Part shown: piece after piece, positions 24,080 to 34,932 of the stretch
Position numbering within the stretch: position 1 is the stretch's first letter
Layout of the letters: every line of letters begins with the position of its first letter
Position numbers and translations under genes: made by a program
Notes under the pieces: model-generated
Database searches by the model: none
Told to the model about the DNA's origin: nothing
What the model saw: the letters and a program-made list of their open reading frames with translations, nothing else
Source: Ascidia mentula
Taxonomy: Eukaryota; Chordata; Ascidiacea; Phlebobranchia; Ascidiidae
Direction: 5' to 3'
Assembly (NCBI GenBank): GCA_947561715.1
Contig: OX387199.1
Location: 18,233,001-18,297,000 of the forward strand
DNA length: 64,000 nt

Positions 24080-24988
24080 TCTAGTGGAGCAGATAGCAGA
24101 TAATGTGCAAAACAATACAAGAGTATGCAAATTAGTTTCACGTTACGCATGAATTAATTGGACAAAAACATGTTGCTTCTATGAACCAAAGGAAATTTAT
24201 CGAAACAGTCAAGCAAAACCACTTGTTCTGCAACCATTTTGGTCAAAGTAACCTAAAGTAAGTTGTTAGCTCGGCCAAAAGTGTTAATTTTGTGTTGCCT
24301 TGAATCACAGCAAATCCAAATTTTCACATACTTTTACATTGGTTTGCTTATTTCCAAACAACGAACGTTTGGCACAACAAGGCACCTTTTCGCCTCCCAT
24401 TTTTTTAATTTTCGGCCCAAAAGTGTGGGTTGGAACAAAAATAAATCAAAACAATAATATGAAGTTGCAATGTGGGTGTCATTTTTTGTGGTTAGAATAA
24501 GCAACACCCTTAGCATTTATAATCAATATTCTTGCCAATGTCGTTTACGCTACCACGCCTAAACTTACGACTTTTACGGCCAACTTGAACGTGCTGTGAA
24601 TGCGCTTTCTAGGCTATTTTCAAGGCCTATGCAAAAATATAAGGAATGACTTTTATGCAGAACAGTTAACGTAATAGCCTATATAGGTATAATCACATAC
24701 AAATTGTATGGGGAGCCGCTGTTGTATGTTAGGAGTGCTCAATAAGCCTTTATTGTAATGTTTAAGTTATCACGATTGTTTGGCCGAAACAAACCCAAAT
24801 TTATTTATAAATCTGACCTTGTTCCCTTTCTGCCGATTCCAATTTGGCGCCATAGCATAGCAGTCAGACGGTTTCTTCCGGGAGGCATGGCCTGACTGTT
24901 CTGAAAGCTCGGGCCAAACGTGAAATTTTACTTTCTATGAAGATAGAAACACTTTTTGTAATAAACTAAGGCAGGGATTTATTTTAAA
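24080..24988. other. Divergent intergenic region between FSD1-type and sushi-protein genes
   Basis: The two flanking genes are transcribed away from each other, so this 0.9-kb stretch should hold both promoters. It is AT-rich, with a short GC-richer part at about 24825-24920. No exon or repeat was recognised. Confidence 0.5.
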
Positions 24989-27900
24989 ATGCAACAAGTC
25001 GAAGAGGACTCGCTTTGTGAAGAAACAAGCAACACGGAAGCTGACCCACTTGTCGATCAAACGCCTTTACCGATCCAGAAAGGTTATGTACCTTTTCAAA
25101 ATCCAGGGGAAAACCACGAAAATACACCAGGGAGTTTTGCCTCTATATGTGACGGGTTCTTGCAGGCAGCAACTCCATTGCCCACGCCACAAGGCAGTGG
25201 CGGCGGCGGCGGCGGCGATGGCAGTAGTGCTGTTAGCTACGACGTGTGCATTATAAGGGCAAAAAGGTTCAGAAAAAAACGTACAGAGTTAGGCGAGGAA
25301 GAAAGTTCGCTGCTACTTCACGTCGATAGAAGGCAAGGTAGGTAGACAAGGATATTAAGATATTAACGATTGGCTTCTCACTAAAATGTTTATTTTGTCA
25401 ATTTCCAACAATTTCAAATTGCATATTTTTAAAAAAATCACTAATTTTTTTGCCATAACGCACAAAAATCAACCAACCGGCGAATCGTTATTATTATTAA
25501 CCAACTTACCTGACCGAAAAAAAAAAATGGTTAAAAGTCAGGTAAATTAAAAAAACGATTATGTTTTAGGTGTAGCGGACGAGGACCACACCTTTCCAAA
25601 GCATTACTTCCAAGGCGACAGAAACCGAGAATTGTTGGACGAGGTTCAAGAAACCAGCAGAGCATCGAGAGAAGAAAATCCACCGACCTCGTCCGTCGAG
25701 GTTTCTGGCAGTATTGACACCAACATTGCCCAACCAGGTAATGACGTTAGCTTACAATGTTAATTACGAAATGGGAAGTTATTGTTTGCCTGGTTGAAGG
25801 TATTTCAAGGCAGAGATTAACAAACGCGGCAAAAAATCATTTGTAAGTAAAAAGTAAAACGTATTCTTGTGCAGGATAGCACGGGTTCGAACCCCAGTGT
25901 GATAGAAGAGTTAAGCTTTATTTACTTCAACAATTCCCATACAGTAACAGCATGTACTTACATTTCTTTCCCAAAAATTATTGTTTATACCGCAAGAAAC
26001 CGTGTAGATGTTTGAGAGTTCTTAGGCCACCTTAGGAACAACAATACGACATTTATTCCTTCACAACCGCACACAACATTTTAGTTTTTAGCAGTTTTAG
26101 TTTTTCCCAGCAAGGAAAATAAGCTGTAAATGTTTTTGCACCTTGACAAGAATAGAAATGCAACGTCTGTGCTAAGGTCAAGAATATCAAATCATGTGTA
26201 TTTTGTGCAAAAAAACAGCGCAGATAAACACTACACAACAAGAAGAATGGCATAGGCACCGATAAAACCATAAAGGTTATCTAGTCAGGCGCCCATGTGA
26301 AGGTGATTTCCTCACGGAGAATTCGTAGTCAGTCGCACTGTGAGTTGATGTGTTGCGACACGTTGCACACCAAGCCAGGCGGCCAAAAAAAAAAAACACA
26401 AGAGTCGTAATGGTCAGCTTATTATTCTAAATATGGTTTCTTAATTTATTTTCGGTTTGGACGAAAGAGAGGAATAGCTATCAGAAGAAAACTTACATCA
26501 TATCAGCTATTGTCATTACCGTCCTGTTCATGGTCTTGGCTGCAGTTCTGTTTTACCTTTTCTCGTGTAAGTTTTTTCTATCTTGGTTTAATCACGAACA
26601 CACATAATGAAATCTAAAGTAAATTTACTGAAACCATAATCGTATGGTTAAAATTCTCAGGACGAAAAGACTGGCTCATAATGAAGTTAAAAAACACGTA
26701 TATATTTGAGAGATTCGCGCCATCATAAATTGATATATTTATGGGTCAATTTTTGTCAGAATGTACCACAAAATTTCAGAAATTGTCAATTTAATGTGTT
26801 GCTTTTCGAAAATTAAGTTTGTCGTCAAAATTAATTGCAGCATAGCCACAGTTTCATAATCTGCATTAAAACGGCTCGATATCTGAATGCGCGGAAAATG
26901 TTTACAAAACTCCCAATTTTTGTGCTCTTATGGTTATTGTCAACGTTAGTTGGAAGTACGAAATAAAATCGGTCCCTAAAATATGTTTAACTATAATTTT
27001 TTTGTCGATGCAAATTACATGTTTTCAACGACTACATACATTATCAAGTATTGTACAGAGACACTGTTTTTACTTTATGTTCAGCTTGTACATCGATAAG
27101 ACCGGAAACCAACAGAATAGGAGTTTGTTCGTCACAATACCATTTCCGTTCCACTTGTAGTTTTACTTGCTCGAAGGGATTTGTACTCAAGGTGAAAATT
27201 AAACAGATTACCGTCGATTGTGTGTTCGAAGATAGGCATAGACTGATATTCTGGCATAAAATGAACGTATATATTCTCCACGTTTCTGTTGTCATACAGC
27301 CAGACTTCAAGGGTTCGAAACCGCATTTCAAATGTGGCGGCATGACAAACAAAACGTCTAGAATACAGTACGTTTATTTTATGCCAAAAGATCAGTCTAT
27401 TTTACATTGTAATATGCCTGACAGCAACAGTAGTATGTTCATCCTGTTTTACAGAGAGGTGCTTTTACAGAGAGATAAATTTATTAAAAATTGTACACAA
27501 TGCATATTTATCCAGTCAACATCCCGACATTGTGAAGACGTCACCAGTCAGTGACGTCAATCGTTTGCCGCCGAATTTGAAACCACGTCTCTTTATTTTC
27601 GTTAATATCAAGTCTATTTTAGTGTTTTTAACTGTGACTGTTCTTAAACTTGGCCTGACAATCCTATAAGGTTCGTGAGTTCAAACCTTACCGGGAGCTT
27701 GATTTTTTAGATCTCGCTCCGACTTGTGGCTGATCCGGCGTGGCTGCAATGCCTTGGCCGCGAAACCTGTAAAATGTTTTTAATATTCGTAACTTATTGT
27801 GTTACCAGGGATCTCCAAGGATAACTTGTTCGTGGTTTCGGCGTTGGACGTCTCCCGTTCCTACCTGTGTTTGTCCGGGTTGTGTTCAAGGTCCCCAGTG

Positions 27901-28518
27901 CCAATATTCACTAGACTGGGAATCGATCGTAGCTCAGCTTAAAGCTACAGCCACGGTGAAGAAAGATGTGCTGGTATGTCGTATTATTATTACGGAAGCT
28001 TTTGTTTTTGGAGGGTGATCTTAAAAAGTGTTTTTGCTATTCCTTCAGATCTTTGCCAGATTTACGTGCATAAGTATGACCAATCCTATATACTGCTGAT
28101 GTGGTTATACTTTGTATTGAAACTAAGTAAAAATTAGGAACAAACTTTAATCACAAATGTGACGTATTAAAAAGAGTTGCTGTAACGTGTTTCACTCAAG
28201 AAAACAAAATGCGTTACTGTGTTACTGAGCCTCCACTTCACATTTATTTTCGATAACCTGGGGGTTGCGGTACAGATACACTACGGAGACCACGAGATCG
28301 ACTGCAAGCCATCAGCATATCAAAGCACACTATACAGCTGTCTATGCTACGATAAGAAAACATTTAAACACCAATCTCAGTGCGTTCATCTTGTTTCGCC
28401 GGGCGATGCCTGCATTCACGCCATCAACAATCTCATCGGGAACCTGGTCAACACAGGGGAATACCCGGCACCTTGCAACGCTCAAAACTTTAATCGATCT
28501 TCCAGTTGTCCCAGTTGA
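24989..28518 (+). CDS. Type II membrane protein with one sushi (CCP) domain
   Basis: Six exons join in frame: 24989-25337, 25570-25737, 26468-26566, 27085-27191, 27809-27973, 28276-28518 (stop), about 376 residues. Residues 1-180 form an acidic, polar cytoplasmic part with a polyglycine tract encoded by a GGC repeat (about 25197-25216). A basic stop (YQKKTY) precedes one membrane segment at about 182-205 (ISAIVITVLFMVLAAVLFYL). No signal peptide is visible, so type II topology is inferred. Next comes a sushi domain split over two exons: SCTSIRPETNRIGVC, STCSFTCSKGFVLKG, ITCSWF, then W-T-S-P-V-P-T-C, with the expected four-cysteine and Trp pattern. The C-terminal 120 residues hold further cysteines (VCPGCVQGPQC, YSCLCYD, GDACIHAINNL) and match no family I recognise. 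The acceptor at 26467 was chosen to keep phase. Possible roles are adhesion, complement-like recognition or a receptor. Confidence 0.75.
27240..27398. repeat. Palindromic foldback element in the sushi-gene intron
   Basis: The left arm starts AGACTGATATTCTGGCATAA at 27240. The right arm, read in reverse from 27398, starts AGACTGATCTTTTGGCATAA, and the match continues about 38 bases, more weakly to about 60. Single arms of the same family occur near 35086-35150 and 50138-50175. The arms cover most of the element, as in foldback-type MITEs. Confidence 0.65.
27660..27778 (+). repeat. SINE family A copy lacking most of the tRNA head
   Basis: Starts in the T arm (GTGAGTTCAAACCTTACCGG GAGCTT split here by the acceptor stem) and continues into the body: CTCGCTCCGACTTG, GTGGCTGATCCGGCGTGGC, TGCAATGCCTTGG. 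Plus orientation, in the intron before the second sushi exon. Confidence 0.6.
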
Positions 28519-30420
28519 GTCCATGTTGCGAAAGTGTATCGAGGATTTCTATTAAAACCAAATGCAAATACCTCCGTTTATTGGTCAATAAATTCAATAT
28601 TCTTCGGGCAAAAATAATTTGGTTGGTCGACGTTTCAGTCATTATCAAACAGACCTTCATCAGGACAAGCACGTAAACACGACGATAAATACAAAAGCTT
28701 CAGTAAATTTTGCCAGAAGAGCTTTGAAGTTACTGAATATTATGTCTGGTAGCGTTAGCAACCACATCTCCATTTTTTGTGATCCGCAAAGGTGTTATGT
28801 AAGTAAAATTGCTTTGGATTTTAGCCTTGGATATAATTGAACAGGTTTATTTTAACCTTTTGGTGAAAAGTGTGTGATCCTGGGATCACCAACACCCTGG
28901 AGTAATTAGTCTTTTAAAAAACAAGTTCATAATTTCATGTGTTTGTGATTGTAGCCAAATTTTCCGAATCAAATTTATACGTTGTAAGTTTTCTTTACAC
29001 ATAAATATAAATGCGCCATAAAGGGTGTTTCTGTGCATTTTCATATTCTCTTACCTTTTATCAACTTAATCTTTTATAGCGCAAAGGATTCAGTGCCAAA
29101 GAATGTGCGTATTTTGAATGAACAAGAGGCAAATTTGAAATAGTAAGCTGAAACTAAAAACTTTTGCCAAAAATCGCTATCCGTTCGTCTTGTTCCAAAA
29201 CATTTACTTCCAGGTTGGCGCCCGTACCCCGCGTTTGTAATACAAGCACAGATGCTGGCAGCAAACGACCAGTTTCGTGACTTTAATGTGGACATCGTGC
29301 ATGCTTCTGAACCCACATTTGAACTCTTTGGTATTTCCTTGTCGTGACCCAGCTGACAATGTTTGCACATGCGTTGCAAAAAAAATCCCTTGTTTTATTG
29401 TTTTGTTTCTTTGGCCTTGAGCTTCTTAGCCGAATGGTTATGTTGACCACTAAGTCAAATTTGCGTCATTTTAATCTCCCTGCGTATAATCCTGTTGTAA
29501 ACTGCATTTTATTATTTTGTTTGTGAACAATATTTGTTTAGCAAAGTGGAGCCAATAGTATGACCAACGGATGACGGTGATTGTATAGTCACCACAAAGT
29601 GGAAGTCTTTGCTTAGCCGTTTGTCAGCAAAGTCGTCTGAAAGTCACACCAGCTGCACTGATGAGACCTTTCAGGTCGAAACAGTGACCATCTGCCTGCA
29701 GCTCACACAATATTTGTTTAGACTGAATATTAGGTCTTTTGTTGACTCTATCTCAAACATTACAAAAAACATGACAAATCTAATAGAAATAAATCCGCCA
29801 CGACAGCCCTCACAATAATGCAGAAAAAACGTGCAGTAAAGACATTAAACCATTCATTCACACCTCAAAATTTATTCCACAATTTATTGAACCATTTACG
29901 CGATTAAGATTGCTTTGCCTAAAATACAATTAAGTGGTGCGTATATCATTGGGATACAAGTTAACGCTTTATTCGTTAGACCTAACTATGACATAGACTT
30001 ACCCGCGTATTTAACATTTTTCTGAATTCGCTTACGTACCATACTTTGTCCTCTATTATCGCAACATTTGAAAGGCCACACAATATGACATGTCTATATA
30101 TTACCGTGTACAAACCTTTCAATAGTCTTTATACGTCAGCATTACAGAACTCAGCAATAGACATGGTCAATTCTTGTTTTGTGTTCAATTCAAAAATAAT
30201 TAGAGAGTGCGCAGCAGAATACTGACTAAATTTGCGAAGGGTCGCAATTTATATGTTGTCAATACTGTTCAGTAAATTGACAAAAAACATAGTCACAAAA
30301 TTTCAATGAAACGCTAATCGCGCTTGGCACCCTCGCACATCTCATGCCCATTTCGGTGGCGCCGATTGGTTGTAATCACCCACGTGATTCATGCTTGAGC
30401 ACGCAAGTTCAATTACGCAT
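28519..30420. other. Spacer between convergent sushi-protein and SH2 genes
   Basis: No exon recognised. Contains CGACGTTTCAGTCATTATCA with AGACCTTCATCAGGACAAGC at about 28628-28668, which looks like part of a dispersed repeat, and the well-defined retroposon at 29542-29706. The two flanking genes end toward each other here. Confidence 0.45.
29542..29706 (+). mobile_element. 165-bp retroposon R165 with 15-bp target duplication
   Basis: A 15-base direct repeat ACAATATTTGTTTAG flanks it exactly (29527-29541 and 29707-29721), the size expected from LINE-type target-primed insertion. The element contains ACCACAAAGTGGAAGTC, AAGTCACACCAGCTGCACTG and AGGTCGAAACAGTGACCATC. Related copies are at 9273-9352, 37590-37701 with 39302-39345, 58545-58613 and 59938-59978. 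I see no tRNA-like boxes, so the parent RNA is unknown. Confidence 0.75.
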
Positions 30421-32097
30421 TCAAAATAGAAATGAACGTCGCCTTAGGAAGGATTTAACGAGAAACCGAATCCTTTCTTCAGTTTTTCTGTCGTCATGGA
30501 AACAAACTCCACCCTCCGTGATGTTGACGTAGGACGCTACGTCATCGGGTTGCGTCACATGAACAGGGTGCTGCATGTTCTTCAAACAAAACTCTCTGCA
30601 AAAAAGTAATTTTTAAGTGAGCGAAGGCGTCATTTGAATTTAGCGACGTTGTGTGTTACTAACCTGTGTATCCGGCTCCAGGCCTCCACTAGGTTAACGA
30701 CGCACGTGAATCCGAGTGCGCTCGATGCCGGAAAACCATCCATATTATAAAGTCCAGTCGTCTGGTTGCGGCAGATACGTATATGGATTATGCCTGTTGT
30801 TGTTTTCTGAAAGAAAAACGTACGTAAACGGTTTTAAACTTTGCTGCACGTGTGCTGGCACAGGTTTATTAGAGTTAAACCGATGCTAAAATCTTGTAAC
30901 ACTGGTGCGCCCGATCTTTTTGAAACGAATCCTTAACACGGCTATAGGTGTAAATGAGGAAAAGCTTTTTTGTAATTTTTCGTGAAATATTTTATTAAAT
31001 CTTTATTAGTTCAGATTTATCAACGCAGTGGGCAAAAAAACCGCATTTCATCGATGAACAAAACAAATAAATTTAATGACAAAGAATTTAAACAGTTTCA
31101 AATACGCCCCCACCTCGATTAGTGCAATTACTTTTGTGATTCCCAAACTTCTGTTGAAACGTCGGAAATAATAGATAATTCAAATACTGTGCGATTTTTG
31201 AAACAACCAACGGCGCACGATCTTATCATAAGGTTCTGTGGGGGAGGCCGCATGTAAGTGTGCTGAGCTATTTCGTTTGATGCGGACGATCTCTCTCAAG
31301 GAGAATTACACCTAATTGTTTTTTGATCAAAAGCCACTTTAAATCTACAGACAGGTTTGGAGAAAACCTGTAGACGAGACGTTAATAACTCGACTGCTTA
31401 TTTGTTGACTTAGTGATGTTGGAAAAGATTTTAAAATATCAGCCCAACCATGTATTACATAAATTCGTGTGAAATTTTTGCATTGACTCTTGATTTTGTG
31501 AAAAAAGTGTTGTATATTTATGCGCTTTTGTAATTTTACGTTGTAATTTCTGGTGATTTATAATCTCTTTAGTCGGTAGAGACTTTTGCCCTAACAAACG
31601 ACGATATATAAAAGTACAAGAAATTAACTATGGCGAAAGGATGATGAAAGAGAAATTACTTTGTAACCAGCACTTAATAGGTCACTGTGGAGTCTTGGAT
31701 GTCTATAATGCCTCTTGTTAAGAAACCCTGACATAGTAGTAAATTTCATACATTGGAATATAACCGTCATTTGCACTGATAAGTCGAAATAATATAAGCT
31801 ATTGTTTGCACTCCAATAATAACTGTAACCGATTCCACATAAGAATATATCCAGCACCCAAATTAAACGCCAATAAACAAGTGTTCTTACCTGAGAAAGA
31901 GCGTATTCATATGAAGGGTGTACAGATCTTCGTAACAGGTAAGATCCAGGTGGTTTTGTAGCGAGGAATGCGGTTGCAGTTTCGGAATTCAACTCGCTCC
32001 AAAATATTCGAGATTTTTCCGCACAGAAACATGACCCTTTGCTTGTCTGTTTGTTATCGGCGTTGTTGGATTCAAGTTCACTTACAGTCATTTTCAT
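30421..32097 (-). CDS. Small SH2-domain protein (SOCS/CIS-like SH2, no SOCS box)
   Basis: Three minus-strand exons join in frame: 32097-31891, 30806-30664, 30595-30421, about 174 residues, start MKMTVSELES. The SH2 domain begins at about 32 with FWSELNSETATAFLATKPPG, the typical W-x-x-L start, followed by SYLLRRS, which carries the phosphotyrosine-binding arginine (family pattern FLVRxS), and YEYALSQ. The second exon continues the sheet (GIIHIRICRNQTTGLYNMDG) and helix (VVNLVEAWSRI). The third finishes with a short tail ending RRRSFLF. SH2 domains bind phosphotyrosine in signalling. The overall pattern is nearest to the CIS/SOCS2 type, but the tail has no recognisable SOCS box, so recruitment of a ubiquitin ligase is not supported. 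Confidence 0.8.
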
Positions 32098-33890
32098 AGT
32101 GCCTATTTCTTGCTGTTATACTACTTTACTTCAACCTGCTTTAAGTACAAATTGTTTTTTATTTTGGTCGTCAGCCTTTTGTGTGCAAAATGAGGTTTGA
32201 AATAAATGAATAAAACTTTCAGCCAATATAAAGCAAAGCGACAACAATCCGTTTTTCGAGGTAAGGAAATTGGTTCAGACTGAGAAAGGTAATTTATTGC
32301 TTAGCATATACGTGTATGCAAAACTCCTCATATTTAAATCGTCCAGTGCGAACATAAGTGCGTATCCTGCTCTGAGTACCAATTTGGAGAAACCTCATTT
32401 ACGTGTTGTGCTTGACAATAAACTCTTTCTCAAGCGTTCAGCGAAACCAAAAACGAGCAATATTTGTCCACACACAAAGTCGTGTTTGTCAATTACGTCT
32501 ACCAAGTAGGTCTTTTTGTTAACAGAACCCTGTTTATAAAATCATCAAGTCTACCGACCCCAACGCAAAGATCGTCCTGGACGTCCTGTCAAAAAATAAA
32601 TTGTGCATTTCTTTGAAAAAAGATGAATGTAAGAGGCACAAACAAGTATAGGTTCATGACATATTTGTCTAGCAGCTATCGACCAAGCCGCTCTTATCAA
32701 GTATCTAAACACAAAGCCAATGTTACCAAAATGTTTAAACTGCATAGTTAACCATTGAGACCCGACAACAGTATAACACCCGATGTCAGGCACAAAGTAC
32801 AATGCTTTGTATTATTCGAAACTGTAATTTCCAACAACAAAGTAAACGAATAACCTGACTGTCTGCAACAAAGCTGTCTTACATCTGTCCGCATTGAGAG
32901 TATTTGCGTTGCCTACCCTTGCCATTGCTGCATGTAACCTCCAAGTTAAACCGTGACATCTTTGCACGTAGCTTTCTCGCCTCGAGCGTTAAAACATTTC
33001 TCAATTCCAACACCTTTCCCGTTTTTGCAAAACAACAGCGTGCTTCAGTAACATTCTCCTTGACGGCGTGGGCGAGGCAAGGTCAAAAATGGATAATTTA
33101 AGTCAGTAATGGCGGTTTTATACACGAAGCTTGTCACGCCACCGCAAAGAACGGTATGCGGTTAAATTTTGTGGCTTGCTTGTTGATTTCTTCCACTAGT
33201 TGACACCTAAATGGTAATTGCGTCTGTGACGTAATACAGCCACTTGTTACCTCGTTCAACTTTTATTGTCTACGCTTGATTCTATCTGGAACGGAATATC
33301 TTTGGCTACTGTTTGCTTGGCTGATTAATAATAGATACACATAAAAATACGCATGATTAGTGAAAGTTTTGCAAGTAGTACAAGGCTAAAAAAACACCAA
33401 CAACAAACATTACAGTACCTATTTGACCGATTCTTCTCACAATATTTGTCCGACTTTCGCTTGCATTGTTGCTTCTATATGACAGCATAATAATAAATCA
33501 ATAGTTAAAGAAGCGTGTTTACTCTTTTACTTTGTTACCAAATAGTTTTGAATTAACGTCATAACTTAATAAGTGTCCGTATCTTTAACACTGAATATTG
33601 TGGATTGCATTAAGACCTGTATTGTTGTAGTGTATATTACTACATTCGAGTGAGCCCACGCAAGAAAAATGTATACAGACAGTTGCCAAGCCTGAGAAAA
33701 TATTAAATATCAATCCTATCATTTTGTGCGGAATTTATTTTTCCGACATCGATCCAGTGCTGTCTACAAGCGTGGCACACCTTATTATGTTTGCTCTGTG
33801 CGGTTATGGTATCGGTGTTGTGTGTGCGTTCGGTTCGAATCATGGCTGCACGTACTTGGTAATTATTCCATTTCTCTGCGAAATGTTTTG
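32098..33890. other. Non-coding region upstream of the SH2 gene
   Basis: No gene supported. It should include the promoter of the minus-strand SH2 gene. Open frames here are short and show no domain, membrane segment or splice-joined continuation that I could find. Confidence 0.45.
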
Positions 33891-33899
33891 CATTTTAAT

Positions 33900-34080
33900 A
33901 CTTTTGCAGTGCTCAAACCTTTACCGGGAGCTTTATTTTTTAAATATCGCTCCGACTTGTCAGAAAAAAGTGGCTGATCCAGCCAGGCTGCAATGCCTGA
34001 TTGACAAGCCTGTAAACCTAATGATCTCGATCCGGTAGCTGTGATCGCCAAGTAAGGACCTGCACAGTGGGGCGATCCTG
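33900..34080 (+). repeat. SINE family A copy with long tail
   Basis: Begins in the T arm/acceptor end (TCAAACCTTTACCGGGAGCT), has the family body (ATCGCTCCGACTTGTCAG, GTGGCTGATCCAGCCAGGC) and then a tail CCTGTAAACCTAATGATCTC, GGTAGCTGTGATCGCC, GCACAGTGGGGCGATC. It defines the 3' part of the family that is missing from shorter copies. Confidence 0.65.
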
Positions 34081-34361
34081 CCAATCATGCCATTGCTTGA
34101 AACATTACTGTTTTGCATTTAGTAGTTGATTTACTACTTTTAGGTAGTCACCTGAAAAGACTCCATCAAATTGTATCAGAACTCTAATTAAAATTTTATA
34201 TTGAACCATTTAATCCAACATGGCGCACAGTAATACTCATCGAAACACAGGAGCTTTGGTTCGAACTAACTAAACCTATACAGCCGTTAAACCTTGAGGG
34301 AAACAAAAATCCAAATACAGAAGATTTTGGCGTTTCTGACAACATAAATTAGGACCCGTTA

Positions 34362-34535
34362 AGCAATAACAACATGCCCTATCTGCCGAAATTTACAAAT
34401 GCCGATGATTTAAAGCTCACGAGCGACACCAATGGCTTTAATTTCTCAACCAATTGGCCGATGAGTGGCAGCAACCGCAAGAGGCAACAGATTTCTGGTT
34501 TGGGTGTTTCTGAAGCCATCAGTCGGACGCTTGAC
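34362..34535 (+). pseudogene. Duplicated fragment of the claudin-like gene's large exon
   Basis: The frame from 34374 reads LPKFTNADDLKLTSDTNGFN and then FSTNWPM, NRKRQQISGLG. This aligns residue by residue with 46381-46490 in the gene at 43649-46668 (LPNANDLNLPSDTNGFNF, TQWPLGPNRKKRQIPGLSG). Nucleotide similarity is high (for example GAGCGACACCAATGGCTTTA against GAGCGACACCAACGGCTTTA). No start, membrane segments or other exons accompany it, and SINE B sequence follows immediately, so it is read as a partial duplicate. Confidence 0.7.
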
Positions 34536-34555
34536 CAACAATCACCCATTCAAGC

Positions 34556-34600
34556 CCAGGATATCCTGGATTCAAACCCCGGCGTGGTAAAAAAAATACT
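34556..34600 (+). repeat. SINE family B fragment, plus orientation
   Basis: CCAGGATATCCTGGATTCAA followed by ACCCCGGCGTGG, the B-box end of family B, directly behind the duplicated claudin-like fragment and in opposite orientation to the copy 250 bp downstream. Confidence 0.5.
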
Positions 34601-34841
34601 CATCAAAAAAGTATATATGAAACCAGCAAGTTTAAACGAGCATGTTCGGCATGCTGGTGGTTTTCCGTGGCGATAATGACATGTTCTATACAACAATACA
34701 CTATTCTGATATTTACTATACAGAGGAAGAGGGACTATACAACTATATCGTATTTCGCTGAAAACGCGCGACGCGTATGAGAACAGCGGATATGACATGT
34801 TTATTTTTCCGCAGGTCACAACAACTTTTTTGTTTTTAACC

Positions 34842-34932
34842 ACACCGGGATTCGAACTCAGGATATCCTGGCCACGAAAGCCCGATCAGGTTTTCTTCTT
34901 GGTATGGGTCGGTGGATTGACCAATGCTGCCA
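34842..34932 (-). repeat. SINE family B copy, minus orientation
   Basis: Minus strand reads GGTCAATCCACCGACCCATA, CCTGATCGGGCTTTCGTGGC, CAGGATATCCTGAGTTCGAA and TCCCGGTGTGG. The B box (GAGTTCGAATCCC) is intact. Confidence 0.6.

Noticed and set aside
27051-27554. 167-codon open frame on +
   Set aside because: Only its first part (27085-27191) is a real sushi exon ending at a GTGAAA donor. The rest runs into an intron and a palindromic foldback element, and the true partner exon is at 27809.
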